Assembly: GCA_964415795.1 (NCBI GenBank)
Contig: CAYQBN010000003.1
Coordinates: 139,864 to 203,863 of the forward strand
Reading direction: 5' to 3'
Origin: CALITV01 sp964415795
GTDB taxonomy: Bacteria; UBP6; UBA1177; JAKLFG01
Length of the DNA: 64,000 nt
The position numbers and the translations under genes are program-made. How positions within the stretch are numbered: the first letter of the stretch is position 1; each line of letters begins with the position of its first letter. The notes under the pieces are model-generated. The model worked only from the letters and a program-made list of their open reading frames with translations. It did not search any database and was not told the origin of the DNA. Positions 34,036 to 43,671 of the stretch are shown here, one piece after another.

Positions 34036-34884
34036 ATGAAGCGCACTCTTCTTACGGCAATCCTCGTGGCCGCTGCAGGAACGATAGCTTGTGACCGAAC
34101 TATCGAAGATCCCAACATCCTTTACCTAATAAAGGGGGAAGTGGTAACCGTTACCGAGTTCAGACGCAATTACGAGGAGTGGCTTTCGCTTTCAGGACGG
34201 AGCGATTCTCCTGGGATGCGGCGCGCTTACCTCGCTTCCCGTATCGAAGACGAGGTGCTCTATCAAAAGGGCAAGATGGAGGGGGTCGAATATCTCCCCG
34301 AGATCAAGGAAAAGATCGCGGAATACCGCCGCCAACTCATCATAAAGAGGATGCGGGAAATGGTGGATCTTTCTCTTCACTCCCCAAGCGAAGAAACGGT
34401 GCGCCGCTACTATGTGGAACATCGAGCCGAGTTCGTACGAGACAAGATGTATCGTCTGTATGCCGTCAGGACGAAAGACAAGGACCGAGCATACGAAGTG
34501 TACCGGAAAATGACCGAAGAAGGTTTTTCCGTTCGTCTTCTCGCGGCACAATACTCGGACGACAAACGACTCGCCGACATGAACGGCGATTGGGGCCTCT
34601 TCAGCGAGGACACGATGGACGAGGCATGGAAGGAATCGGTGCTCCCCCGAAAGATCGGCGATATCGTCGGACCGGTACGGGACAGTGAACAGTACTGGAC
34701 AGTTATTGAGATCGCCGGTTACGCTTACCGGCGCGAGATCCCCTTCGAACGCGCATACCCGCTCATCGTCCGCGCCCTGACGGAAAAGGAAGGCGAAGAG
34801 AAACAGCGTGCCTATCGCCAACGACTTCTCCGCGAATACGGGGTAAGGATCAACGAACAGAACCTTTTCTGGAAAACACCATGA
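34036..34884 (+). CDS. PpiC/parvulin-type peptidyl-prolyl isomerase lipoprotein
   Basis: The ATG at 34036 follows AAAGAGG and opens a signal peptide with lipobox GTIAC (Cys19). The 282-residue product resembles SurA/PrsA-type foldases. An N-terminal chaperone helix region (VVTVTEFRRNYEEWLS, YLASRIEDEVLYQKGK) precedes a parvulin domain (DKMYRLYAVRTKDKDRAYEV, LAAQYSDDKRLADMNGDWGL, VGPVRDSEQYWTVIEIAGY). The motif order is complete but the catalytic His residues are not obvious, so it may act mainly as a chaperone. It is probably membrane-anchored and folds exported proteins such as the lipoproteins in this region. It is ATGA-coupled to prfB. Confidence 0.85.
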   Translation: MKRTLLTAILVAAAGTIACDRTIEDPNILYLIKGEVVTVTEFRRNYEEWLSLSGRSDSPGMRRAYLASRIEDEVLYQKGKMEGVEYLPEIKEKIAEYRRQLIIKRMREMVDLSLHSPSEETVRRYYVEHRAEFVRDKMYRLYAVRTKDKDRAYEVYRKMTEEGFSVRLLAAQYSDDKRLADMNGDWGLFSEDTMDEAWKESVLPRKIGDIVGPVRDSEQYWTVIEIAGYAYRREIPFERAYPLIVRALTEKEGEEKQRAYRQRLLREYGVRINEQNLFWKTP

Positions 34885-35993
34885 CACTTTCTATCCGCGA
34901 ACTTGAACAGGGGCTACGGGAACTTTCCGAAAAGCGTGCCATTCTGCGCGTATCCTTCGACATAGAGAAGAAGCGCGCGCGTCTCGCCCAAGTGACCGCA
35001 TCTATAAACGACCCAGCCGTTTGGAACGACGCCGAGCGCATGGCGTCGCTCAATCGCGAAAAACGCCTTCTCGAGAACGGTATCTCCACTTTCACGGCGC
35101 TCGAACGCATACTGGACGATCTCACCGTCTCGCTCGAATTTGCACGCGACGACGAGGGCATGGCGACGGAGGCAGAACACCATCTCGTCACCGCGCGAGG
35201 TATCGTCGAGAAACTCGAATTTCAGAAGATGCTCGGCGGCAAAACCGATCCGAACAATGCCTTCCTCTCCATCAACGCTGGCGCGGGGGGGCGCGAATCG
35301 CAGGATTGGGCGGTCATGCTCCTCCGGATGTACCTTCGTTGGGCAGAACGGCGCGGCATGACGGTGGAAGAGATAGACCGAGTGACCGGCGACGATTCGA
35401 CCGGCATCAAAAGCGTAACGCTCCTCATCGCCGGCGAATATGCCTACGGCTATCTCAAGGCGGAGGTCGGCGTTCATCGACTCGTACGCATCTCGCCGTT
35501 CGACGCGAACAAACGACGGCACACCTCGTTCGCGAGCGTCTTCGTCATTCCCGAGATCGACGACTCAATCGAGATAGAAATAAATGAGGCGGATCTCAAG
35601 ATAGACACCTACCGTTCCGGCGGCGCCGGCGGACAACATGTCAACAAGACCGATTCGGCGGTCCGCATCACTCACATCCCGACCGGCATCGTCGTTCAGT
35701 GCCAGAACGAGCGATCGCAACATAAGAACCGGGCAACCGCCATGAAGATGCTTCGCTCGAAACTCTACGAACTCGAACGGGAAAAGAAGGCGGCTGAAGA
35801 GGCCGAACGCGAGAAGAACAAAATGGAAATAAACTTCGGCAGTCAGATACGCAGTTATGTTCTCCACCCCTACAAGATGGTCAAAGACCATCGCACCGAT
35901 TTCGAAACGGGTAACGCCGACGCGGTGCTCGACGGCGAGGAGATCCTCGACCGGTTCATGGAACAGTTCCTTCTTGCGGGCCGAGCATCGTGA
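34881..35993 (+). CDS. prfB: Peptide chain release factor 2
   Basis: RF2 ends translation at UGA and UAA. The 370-residue product has the stop-codon recognition motif SPF (RISPFDANKRRH) and the peptidyl-transferase motif GGQ (SGGAGGQHVNKTDSAVRITH). It also has a typical C-terminus (DHRTDFETGNADAVLDGE). The reading frame is continuous. The place where most bacteria carry the CTTTGA frameshift site reads in frame through VSFDIEKK, so the usual autoregulatory frameshift is absent. The gene overlaps the upstream ppiC stop by ATGA. Confidence 0.97.
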   Translation: MTLSIRELEQGLRELSEKRAILRVSFDIEKKRARLAQVTASINDPAVWNDAERMASLNREKRLLENGISTFTALERILDDLTVSLEFARDDEGMATEAEHHLVTARGIVEKLEFQKMLGGKTDPNNAFLSINAGAGGRESQDWAVMLLRMYLRWAERRGMTVEEIDRVTGDDSTGIKSVTLLIAGEYAYGYLKAEVGVHRLVRISPFDANKRRHTSFASVFVIPEIDDSIEIEINEADLKIDTYRSGGAGGQHVNKTDSAVRITHIPTGIVVQCQNERSQHKNRATAMKMLRSKLYELEREKKAAEEAEREKNKMEINFGSQIRSYVLHPYKMVKDHRTDFETGNADAVLDGEEILDRFMEQFLLAGRAS

Positions 35994-36028
35994 ACCTCAT
36001 CGTGCCCGAAACACGATCCACAGGGAAA

Positions 36029-36057
36029 TTGAAAAAGGCACCGCTCTGTGTTAGCGT
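36029..36057 (+). promoter_or_regulatory. Possible promoter of guaA
   Basis: TTGAAA (36029-36034), a 17-base spacer and TAGCGT (36052-36057), with the start codon at 36099 preceded by SD GGAGG. Confidence 0.45.
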
Positions 36058-36098
36058 GCATCGGATGACGATGAACAACCCCCTTTTCCGGAGGCGTC

Positions 36099-37631
36099 AT
36101 GCATAGAATCCTTATCCTCGACTTTGGATCCCAGTACAACCAACTCATTGCACGGCGTATCCGAGAAATGCATGTCTACTGCGAACTCCACCCTTACTCG
36201 GTCGGCATGGAGTTCATCAAACGCTTCGCCCCCTCCGGTATCATCTTCTCGGGAGGCCCCTCGTCGGTCACCGATCCCAACGCACCCGATATCCCCTCCG
36301 AGATATTCGACCTCGGCGTCCCGATACTCGGCATCTGCTATGGCATGCAACTTACGGCGCATAAAATGGGAGGAAAGCTCGGCAGCGGTCACGCCCGCGA
36401 ATACGGTCGCGCCATGATCACGATCGCCGATCCCGGGTCACCTCTCCTCAAAGGAGTATCCCCATCCACACAGGTCTGGATGAGCCACGGGGACCATGTG
36501 GCAATGTTGCCCGCGGGCTTCCGGACGATCGCCAGAAGCGAGACGATCCCCTACGCCGCCGCCGCTAACGACACCAGGCGGATCTATCTCGTTCAGTTCC
36601 ACCCCGAAGTACGCCATACCATTGAAGGGAACCGTATCCTTTCCAATTTCCTCTTTGAGATATGCAAGGTGACCCCCGACTGGCGCATGGACGATTTCAT
36701 TGCCACCTCTCTTGAGAGGATCCGATCGACGGTGCGTGACAAAAAGGTCATACTGGGCCTTTCGGGCGGCGTCGACTCGTCGGTCGCCGCAGCGCTCCTC
36801 GGCAAGGCGATCGGACGACGGCTCACGGCGATCTTCGTGGACAACGGCCTCATACGCCTCCACGAACGCGAGGAGGTCGAACGAAACTTCCGTGACCGCG
36901 TCGATCTCATGGTTATAGACGCCGCCGATCTGTTCCTTTCGCGCCTGAAAGGAGTGGAAGACCCGGAAATGAAACGCAAGATCATCGGCAACACCTTCAT
37001 CGAGGTTTTCGAGACGGAGGCGTCCAAGATCGCGGGAGCCGAATTCCTTGCGCAGGGAACGATATACCCCGATGTGATCGAATCATCCACGAAGGTGAAC
37101 GGTCCCTCGGCGACCATCAAGACGCATCACAATGTCGGCGGCCTTCCCGAGCGGATGCACCTGAAACTCATCGAGCCACTCCGCGACCTATTCAAAGACG
37201 AGGTGCGCGAACTCGGATTGAGGCTGGGACTCCCCCGGGAGAATGTCTTTCGACATCCATTTCCCGGCCCCGGCCTCGCGGTTCGGATCCTCGGCGAGGT
37301 GACCAAGGAGCGCTGTGACATCCTGCGACAGGCCGATCACATCTACATCGAGGAGATACGCGCCGCCGGTCTCTACGACGATATCGCGCAAGCATTCGCG
37401 GTCCTCTTGCCGGTAAAAACGGTCGGCGTCATGGGAGACAGCCGTACCTACGAGCAGGTCGTCGCCCTCCGCGCCGTCAAGACCGACGACTTCATGACCG
37501 CCGACTGGTACGATTTTCCGCATGAGTTCCTCAAGAAGGTCTCGGCGCGCATAATCAACGAAGTAAAACGGGTGAACCGAGTGGTCTACGACATCAGTTC
37601 GAAGCCTCCCGCCACAATAGAATGGGAATAA
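36099..37631 (+). CDS. guaA: GMP synthase (glutamine-hydrolysing)
   Basis: The enzyme converts XMP to GMP using glutamine and ATP. The 510-residue protein has a class I amidotransferase domain (GGPSSV; nucleophile Cys in GICYGMQ; His-x-Glu in VQFHPEVRHT). The ATP-pyrophosphatase domain has the P-loop LSGGVDSSVAAALL, and the dimerisation domain ends in PPATIEWE. All match the family. It is likely the first gene of a run with the giant TPR protein 15 bases downstream. Confidence 0.97.
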   Translation: MHRILILDFGSQYNQLIARRIREMHVYCELHPYSVGMEFIKRFAPSGIIFSGGPSSVTDPNAPDIPSEIFDLGVPILGICYGMQLTAHKMGGKLGSGHAREYGRAMITIADPGSPLLKGVSPSTQVWMSHGDHVAMLPAGFRTIARSETIPYAAAANDTRRIYLVQFHPEVRHTIEGNRILSNFLFEICKVTPDWRMDDFIATSLERIRSTVRDKKVILGLSGGVDSSVAAALLGKAIGRRLTAIFVDNGLIRLHEREEVERNFRDRVDLMVIDAADLFLSRLKGVEDPEMKRKIIGNTFIEVFETEASKIAGAEFLAQGTIYPDVIESSTKVNGPSATIKTHHNVGGLPERMHLKLIEPLRDLFKDEVRELGLRLGLPRENVFRHPFPGPGLAVRILGEVTKERCDILRQADHIYIEEIRAAGLYDDIAQAFAVLLPVKTVGVMGDSRTYEQVVALRAVKTDDFMTADWYDFPHEFLKKVSARIINEVKRVNRVVYDISSKPPATIEWE

Positions 37632-37646
37632 CTGAGGAACACGGGG

Positions 37647-40600
37647 ATGGGTAAGATCATCATTGACGACGACAGCTCTCTCGAGAGCGTCGAGGTACGA
37701 TTCGATCATCTGCTCCTCGATGAGAGGGAAAGCGAGCAGGAAAAACAGGGGTTCCGTCCGCTTACCGACATGCTTGAGGAACGATTCGGCGATTTCCCGC
37801 CCCACCTCGTCTCGATTGGGCGACTGGCCAAAGCCTCGTCGCTCATCAAGGGACGCGACGAGGTCGAGATTTTCTTTCTCATGATCCTTGCCGGGGACGA
37901 AAAACCGCTTCTCTTCAGGACACTCGAAAAGAACCGCGAGGCACTTGGCGAGACATTCTATCAGGAAATGCTCTGCCTCGTTTTCCTTGCGGCGACCGCC
38001 GAGGAACGCGACCAGATCATGCAAAGTATCCTGCAGGTTCCTGCCGTTATGCGAACGCCGCTTTGCGCGCTTCTCGTCGCGCTCTTCTCGGCGGAACCGC
38101 AGGTGGTCGCCCCTGATGGCACGGTGGAACGCGAGGCGGCGCTCTTCCTCGAAGCGCTCAAGGCAGAAAGGAACGACAACATCGCCAAGGCGTTCGGCGA
38201 CATTCTTCGCCTATTCTCCGAACACGACCGATCGCGCTTCCTCTATGAGTATCTTCGGGCCCTTATCCTTCGCCATGATACGATCCCGGTCCCGCTCGTC
38301 GCGCAGTTCGCCGAAACGGTGCTCAAGAGCCCGCTCGCCGTCTCATACGCCTCGGTCAAGCTACTCGAATTTCTCTACTACTGGCGCAACGATGTCGTCG
38401 AGAAGATCGAGGAGACGGTCACCGCGCTCGCCGAGGCGACCGACTCGCTCTTCGTCCTCAACGCCATAGCACCCCTTCTCTACCGCTATGAGAAGTGGCA
38501 TCTCCTCGGCAAGTTCTACAAACTAGCCGCCCGCAAGACAACGGGAAAGACCCGTATCCGCTACCTCGAACTCCTCGCCGACATTTACGAACATAAACTG
38601 CGCATGCCCGAGTTCGCGACCGAGATACACAAGAACATCGTCGAAGAGGACCCCGCATCCTGTTCGATAAGCCTCTCGCTCGTCCTTTCGGTATACGAAG
38701 AAAATCGTCAGTGGGAGGATCTCGCGAACCTTTACCTTTATCTCGCCGATCGCGAAAAAGAACCGAAACTCGCGGCCTACTACCTTTTCCGCGGAGGTGA
38801 ACTCCTCTTTCGAGAACTCGGTCGTCCCGCCGAAGCGCGTCCGCGCCTCGAACAAAGCCTGCGGATCCACCGTTCGTTCGAGATCATTCGGCTCCTCTCC
38901 GAACTCTACCTCGTCCTACAGGACTATGACGCCTATATCGCGAACCTCGAACAGGAACTCTCCTATGCATCGAGCATCCCGGAGCAGATAACGCTTCATG
39001 ACAAGATAGCCGACGCCCTCGTCACATTCAAGCGCGCCTACGGGGCCGCGGAGGCGCACCTTCTCGCGATCCTCGATCTCAAACCCGACCGCATAGAAAC
39101 GGTCAAGAAGCTTGGGAAGATCTACTATACGACCCGCAACTGGGAGAAACTCACCGCGGTGAACGCTCGCGAAATCGCTCTATCGGAGAACACATCGGAC
39201 ATCGTCAACCTTCTGTACAAGAACGGAACCATATACTTCAACGAAATGCACGACTATGGTCGGGCACGCCAGAGCTTCCTCCAAATACTTTCCATAGTGA
39301 AACATCACATTCCCAGTCTCCTCTATCTTGAAAAGATATACTTGCACGAGAATGCCGTTGACGAGATCATCGCGCTCTATAACGATCTGCTCCAATCGGC
39401 AGTCACCGACAGCGAGACCAAGGAATTCTATCTCACCCGTCTTGCCATAGTGTACCGGGAACAAGGACGCATCAAAGAAGCGCAGGACACCTTTCGGCTC
39501 GTCGAGTACCTCTACCCCGACAGTACCATCGCGAAGGAGAACCTCCGACTCCTCGGCGGTGATGTCCTGTTTCACGAATTTACCCTCGACGAATTTGACA
39601 GCGGTGAATTCTCTTCGCTCATTGCCGAATCGGATCATCCAAGCGATACCAAGCGGCGCCTCGAAATGTCAGAACCATCGTTTCACAAGTATCTTTGGGA
39701 GCTTGCCGTTCATGGCGAAGCGACGGTCCCCGACGAAGCGCTCACCGATGCCGAGAAGAACCTGCGTACGGTGCTTGAGGGACGGCCTTCCCTCGGCCTC
39801 CTTTCCCGCCACGCGGCGCGCCCCGCTCTCCTGACGCTCCTTGCCGAACAGTATCTCAAAAAAGGCTATCTCAAAGGCATCTATACGATACTCGCCTATC
39901 ATCTCTCCTTGCATCCGACGACCAAGAGCACCCTCTGGAGCGTTTTCTTCATGGGAGCCGACCACCCGGAACTCAAAGAAAAACTCGATGCCCTCCTCGT
40001 TACCGAGAAGGAAATGCAACACTTCGAGATCGCACTCTCCATACTCGAGAAAATACATCTCCTCGAAGGGAACCATCGTGCGATCCTCTTGATGAGAACC
40101 ATCTTTGCCAAGAAGCTAAAGGACCCCACCGCTCAACGAAGATTCATTGACGAAACGATACGCCTCCTTACGGGCCATCTCGATCCCGCTGATCTGATCG
40201 ACCTCTACCGAACACGATACCGCATTTCCACCGGATATGACCGAGACGAGTTTCTCAAAACCTATCGCGAGTTCCTCTCCTCGCTGGGTATGTTCGACAC
40301 CTTGATCGGCATCTACGAAGAGAAGTGGAGACTCGAGGGCAAAGAAGCTGACGGAGATTACCTTCTTGATCTCTACCTTTCCCGCCGTACCCCTGACAAA
40401 GCGGTTGCTCTCCTCAACGAGCTCCTCGACCGCTACCCTGAAAACGCCGCGCTCGACCGCGTCATAGATTTTTTCGAACGGACCCAGCAGTCTCAAGCAG
40501 CGAACGACCTCCTTCAAACCTACCTACAAAACGCCAAGAACCCAGAAACGGCACGAACCGCCGCCCAACGACTCATACGAGACCATTTGGAAAAAGGAAA

Positions 40601-41960
40601 CATCGCGGAAGCGGTGAACCTCTTCCACGGCATACCGTTCACCGACGAAGCCTCCCGATTCACCCATGGGATGGATCTCGCGGAACGGATCCTTGCGCTC
40701 AATCAGTCCGCCTTTGCGATTCAGATAGCCCGCACGCTTCGTGTCGAATCTTCCGACGAGGCGGTACGCAGAACGGTGTTCTTGTGCCGATGCGGTGCCC
40801 AACCGATACCGGAGGACATCGAAAAGATACCCTCTTACGATCTTATCAGAGGCCCCGTTGAAAACATCCGCAATCGAGAAATAATCATTGAAACGGCGAG
40901 ACATTTCGCCCTGCGACGCGATGTGACCGCCACCGGGACTCTTCTCAAACAGCTCTTTGCAGATGGACGCATCGACGAGGCGCGCCGCTTTCTCGACGAA
41001 ACATCGGCCGACCCGCGTTTCCGCACCCCTCTGTTCCAATCGTTCCTTTTCCGGGCCGAAGGCCAAACGGTCGAAGAACGCGAACTTCTCTCTCAAACCC
41101 TCATCACTGCCTTGAGAAACGGGGACGCCTATCCGCTCGACCGTCTAGTGGAGACCGTCTCTTCCGACAACCGGCGGGCATCGTTCTTCGCCCAGAACCT
41201 TCGCGCGGCACTGGGCATTAGCGGAATGCGTCCCGCTGAAAACGAGTGGCATCACCTTTCGCTCATGCGCGAGGACCTCGTTCTCGCGCAAGCGGGCTTC
41301 ACTGCGCTCGACGAGAAACTGCGCCGATTCGGGCAACTCCTTGCGGCGGCCTCTCCTGCGACCTCCGGTGATTCGCGTCACATACGACCGATCACCGCTG
41401 CGGTAAGCCGCCCCCTTTCAACGCTCGTCGAAAAACTCGCGCTGGCCCTTCGCGAGGAAGCACTCACCGTCTTTTTCGACCCCGATCTCGATACCGTCAT
41501 CTCGCTCGAGGCGCTCAACACGCCCGCCATCATTCTCGGCCCGACCGCCGAGAAGGTAAGCCGGAAACGGGTGGCGTTCCTCATCGCCCAGCATCACTTC
41601 CTTGCCGCCTCCGGGGTAACGACCGAAAGCGGCAAAGGAGCAGTGGGCGCGTTCGTAGCTCGCATCATGGAGACGCTCTCTTTCTCTTCCAAGGAACGCA
41701 GTGCCTTTCTCCGCACCCTGCGCCGTAAGCATCAAGAGGAGGTTCGCGCTCTCATGGAAGAGATCGGCAATCCCTCTGAGCCGCTCTTGAAGACCTTTGG
41801 CGAACGACTTTTCCTTGCCGCAGTTCTGTCGGCGTTCACCATCATTCCTGATCTGAAGCAGGTTTGCGCTTCCGCCGACGAGTCGCTCGACAGCCTCGAG
41901 ATCCCAGACTCCGCCGTCGCCAATGCCTATTCATTCGCCCTAGCAACTTTTTTCGAATAA
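37647..41960 (+). CDS. Giant TPR-repeat protein of unknown function
   Basis: The 1437-residue protein has no signal peptide or membrane segment and is helical throughout. TPR-like pairs are clear at about 290-640 (YLELLADIYEHKLRMPEFAT, YLFRGGELLFRELGRPAEAR, LGKIYYTTRNWEKLTAVNAR, YLTRLAIVYREQGRIKEAQD). Degenerate helical repeats follow up to about 1150. The last 200 residues (LTVFFDPDLDTVISLEALNT, RVAFLIAQHHFLA) look like the C-terminal module of large myxobacterial TPR proteins as I remember them, not verified. It stands between guaA and a YciO-family gene. No catalytic motif is seen; it is probably a scaffold. Confidence 0.8.
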   Translation: MGKIIIDDDSSLESVEVRFDHLLLDERESEQEKQGFRPLTDMLEERFGDFPPHLVSIGRLAKASSLIKGRDEVEIFFLMILAGDEKPLLFRTLEKNREALGETFYQEMLCLVFLAATAEERDQIMQSILQVPAVMRTPLCALLVALFSAEPQVVAPDGTVEREAALFLEALKAERNDNIAKAFGDILRLFSEHDRSRFLYEYLRALILRHDTIPVPLVAQFAETVLKSPLAVSYASVKLLEFLYYWRNDVVEKIEETVTALAEATDSLFVLNAIAPLLYRYEKWHLLGKFYKLAARKTTGKTRIRYLELLADIYEHKLRMPEFATEIHKNIVEEDPASCSISLSLVLSVYEENRQWEDLANLYLYLADREKEPKLAAYYLFRGGELLFRELGRPAEARPRLEQSLRIHRSFEIIRLLSELYLVLQDYDAYIANLEQELSYASSIPEQITLHDKIADALVTFKRAYGAAEAHLLAILDLKPDRIETVKKLGKIYYTTRNWEKLTAVNAREIALSENTSDIVNLLYKNGTIYFNEMHDYGRARQSFLQILSIVKHHIPSLLYLEKIYLHENAVDEIIALYNDLLQSAVTDSETKEFYLTRLAIVYREQGRIKEAQDTFRLVEYLYPDSTIAKENLRLLGGDVLFHEFTLDEFDSGEFSSLIAESDHPSDTKRRLEMSEPSFHKYLWELAVHGEATVPDEALTDAEKNLRTVLEGRPSLGLLSRHAARPALLTLLAEQYLKKGYLKGIYTILAYHLSLHPTTKSTLWSVFFMGADHPELKEKLDALLVTEKEMQHFEIALSILEKIHLLEGNHRAILLMRTIFAKKLKDPTAQRRFIDETIRLLTGHLDPADLIDLYRTRYRISTGYDRDEFLKTYREFLSSLGMFDTLIGIYEEKWRLEGKEADGDYLLDLYLSRRTPDKAVALLNELLDRYPENAALDRVIDFFERTQQSQAANDLLQTYLQNAKNPETARTAAQRLIRDHLEKGNIAEAVNLFHGIPFTDEASRFTHGMDLAERILALNQSAFAIQIARTLRVESSDEAVRRTVFLCRCGAQPIPEDIEKIPSYDLIRGPVENIRNREIIIETARHFALRRDVTATGTLLKQLFADGRIDEARRFLDETSADPRFRTPLFQSFLFRAEGQTVEERELLSQTLITALRNGDAYPLDRLVETVSSDNRRASFFAQNLRAALGISGMRPAENEWHHLSLMREDLVLAQAGFTALDEKLRRFGQLLAAASPATSGDSRHIRPITAAVSRPLSTLVEKLALALREEALTVFFDPDLDTVISLEALNTPAIILGPTAEKVSRKRVAFLIAQHHFLAASGVTTESGKGAVGAFVARIMETLSFSSKERSAFLRTLRRKHQEEVRALMEEIGNPSEPLLKTFGERLFLAAVLSAFTIIPDLKQVCASADESLDSLEIPDSAVANAYSFALATFFE

Positions 41961-41968
41961 GTTTCATC

Positions 41969-42577
41969 ATGGAACGCATCAAAGTACATGCCGCAAATCC
42001 ACACAAACGGTCCGTGGACATAATCGCTACCGCGCTTGACCGGGGCGGTATCGCGCTCGTACCCGGCGACACCTCCTATCTGCTCATTGCCCGTATCGGC
42101 AAAAAGAGCGCTCTCGAGAAGCTCGGCCGCATCAAGGAACGGACCAAGAAGTTCTACTCGGTCATGTTCCGCGACTTTTCGGAACTCGCCCGCTACGCCG
42201 AGGTCACCGACACCCAGTTCGCCCTCATCAAGCGTTTTCTACCGGGCCCCTATACCTTCATCCTCAAGGCAAGCCGCGAAGTACCGAAGATCATGCTCGA
42301 GAACCGCAAGGAGATCGGCATCCGCATCCCCGATAGTCCGCTCATGTGCGAGATCATCGCCGCTTGCGGCGAACCGATCATCGTATCGACCGCCGTCAGC
42401 GGCGAAGATGATTTCTTCACTGACCCCGAAACCGACGAACCATCGTGGCTCCACCTCGTCGATGTGCTCGCCGACGGCGGCTATCTTCCTGCAGAATTGA
42501 CCACCATCATCCGCCTCGAAGGGAACAGTTACGAGGTAGTACGCGCCGGCAAGGGACCGACAGACTATTTCTCATGA
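41969..42577 (+). CDS. YciO/Sua5-YrdC-family protein
   Basis: The 202-residue start at 41969 is 8 bases after the TPR stop. The protein aligns by eye with the YciO branch: VPGDTSYLLIARIGKKSALE, FLPGPYTFILKASREVPKIM, GIRIPDSPLMCEIIAACGEP and a C-terminal ADGGYLPAELTTIIRL. The Sua5/YrdC/YciO fold binds double-stranded RNA and, in TsaC/Sua5, makes threonylcarbamoyl-AMP for tRNA t6A. The K-x-R motif of TsaC is not evident (KERTKKFYSVMFRD is the region). Whether this copy makes t6A is open. It is ATGA-coupled to the next gene. Confidence 0.85.
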   Translation: MERIKVHAANPHKRSVDIIATALDRGGIALVPGDTSYLLIARIGKKSALEKLGRIKERTKKFYSVMFRDFSELARYAEVTDTQFALIKRFLPGPYTFILKASREVPKIMLENRKEIGIRIPDSPLMCEIIAACGEPIIVSTAVSGEDDFFTDPETDEPSWLHLVDVLADGGYLPAELTTIIRLEGNSYEVVRAGKGPTDYFS

Positions 42578-43671
42578 ACCTTCTCCTGATGGCAATATCC
42601 CTGTGCATCTTGGCCTGTTCCTGCGCCGCCACCGCCGAACAGCACCACATACTCATAACCGAGCCGATCGTCATCACACCACGAAACGCGCCCGATCGTG
42701 ACATTCCGCCCGCCGAATGGGACTATCACCTTCTTTTCCAACAGGCCAACGAACTGTTCGACGACGGCGACCTCGACACCGCTGCGCGCCTCTACCACGA
42801 CATCCTCACCCATAACCCCGCATACCACAACGCTCCCTATTGCTACTACAACCTCGGCCTCATCGCCGTCAAACAACGCAATTACGAAGAGGCGGAACGA
42901 CATCTCAAGGCATCATATCTTCTCCTCAAGAACACTGCAGACAAAAGTGACGCTCTCCTTCTACGCGCTCATTGCCTTGCCAAACTCGAACGGTGGAACG
43001 AAGTGGCAGACATCATAGACGAAGCACTTTCAAGCGATCTCGCTGCGATATCCCTCAACACGCCGACGGCCCGGGAGATCCTCCTGCGCAGAGCGGAAGC
43101 GAACGCCATGCTCGGGAACCCGGAAGAGGCGCGCATCACCATTCAACGGATACTTTTCGATGTCCGCCGGGAACGATCACGCGAAGAAATCCTTTTTGTA
43201 CCCGAATTCGCCATGGCAAACTTCATGATGGGACGCACCTTCGTCGCTGAGTTCTCCCTCCTTCCCTTCGAAGCGACGATCGAACGCCTCGTGGCAAAAT
43301 GCCGCCTCATACAAAAGGCACAAGAATGGTTCCTCCAAACGATACGGGTCGGCGTGATATACTGGACCAACGCCGCGGCCTACGAACTCGCGACACTGTA
43401 TCGGGCCCTTTTCGAGGAGATGAACGGTTACCCCATCCCCGACGAACTGTCGACCGAAGAGGAACGACAGGCATACCGGTGCGAGCTGTGGAACAAAACG
43501 GATGGACTCCTTCGTAAAGCGCGTCGCACTCTTACGGGCAGCATCGAGAGCGCCAAGCGGATACACGAAGATAACGAATTCATCGAAGAGAGCCTACGCC
43601 TTCTCATCGAGGTAAACGCCCGTTACGCCGAAAAAGAACATATCTGCGACTCCGGGAGAACGACACCATGA
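42574..43671 (+). CDS. TPR-containing secreted lipoprotein
   Basis: The ATG at 42574 overlaps the preceding stop. The signal peptide has a Cys-rich end (LCILACSCAA), so a lipoprotein is likely, with the acylated Cys uncertain between two positions. The 365-residue product has TPRs (YHLLFQQANELFDDGDLDTA, YCYYNLGLIAVKQRNYEEAE, LRAHCLAKLERWNEVADIID) and a helical C-terminal region. It lies between the YciO-like and the dead P-type ATPase-like gene and overlaps both, so the three are probably translated together. Role unknown. Confidence 0.75.
   Translation: MNLLLMAISLCILACSCAATAEQHHILITEPIVITPRNAPDRDIPPAEWDYHLLFQQANELFDDGDLDTAARLYHDILTHNPAYHNAPYCYYNLGLIAVKQRNYEEAERHLKASYLLLKNTADKSDALLLRAHCLAKLERWNEVADIIDEALSSDLAAISLNTPTAREILLRRAEANAMLGNPEEARITIQRILFDVRRERSREEILFVPEFAMANFMMGRTFVAEFSLLPFEATIERLVAKCRLIQKAQEWFLQTIRVGVIYWTNAAAYELATLYRALFEEMNGYPIPDELSTEEERQAYRCELWNKTDGLLRKARRTLTGSIESAKRIHEDNEFIEESLRLLIEVNARYAEKEHICDSGRTTP

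Noticed and set aside
34940..34980. Programmed frameshift in prfB
   Set aside because: No CTTTGA site; the frame is continuous through the region.
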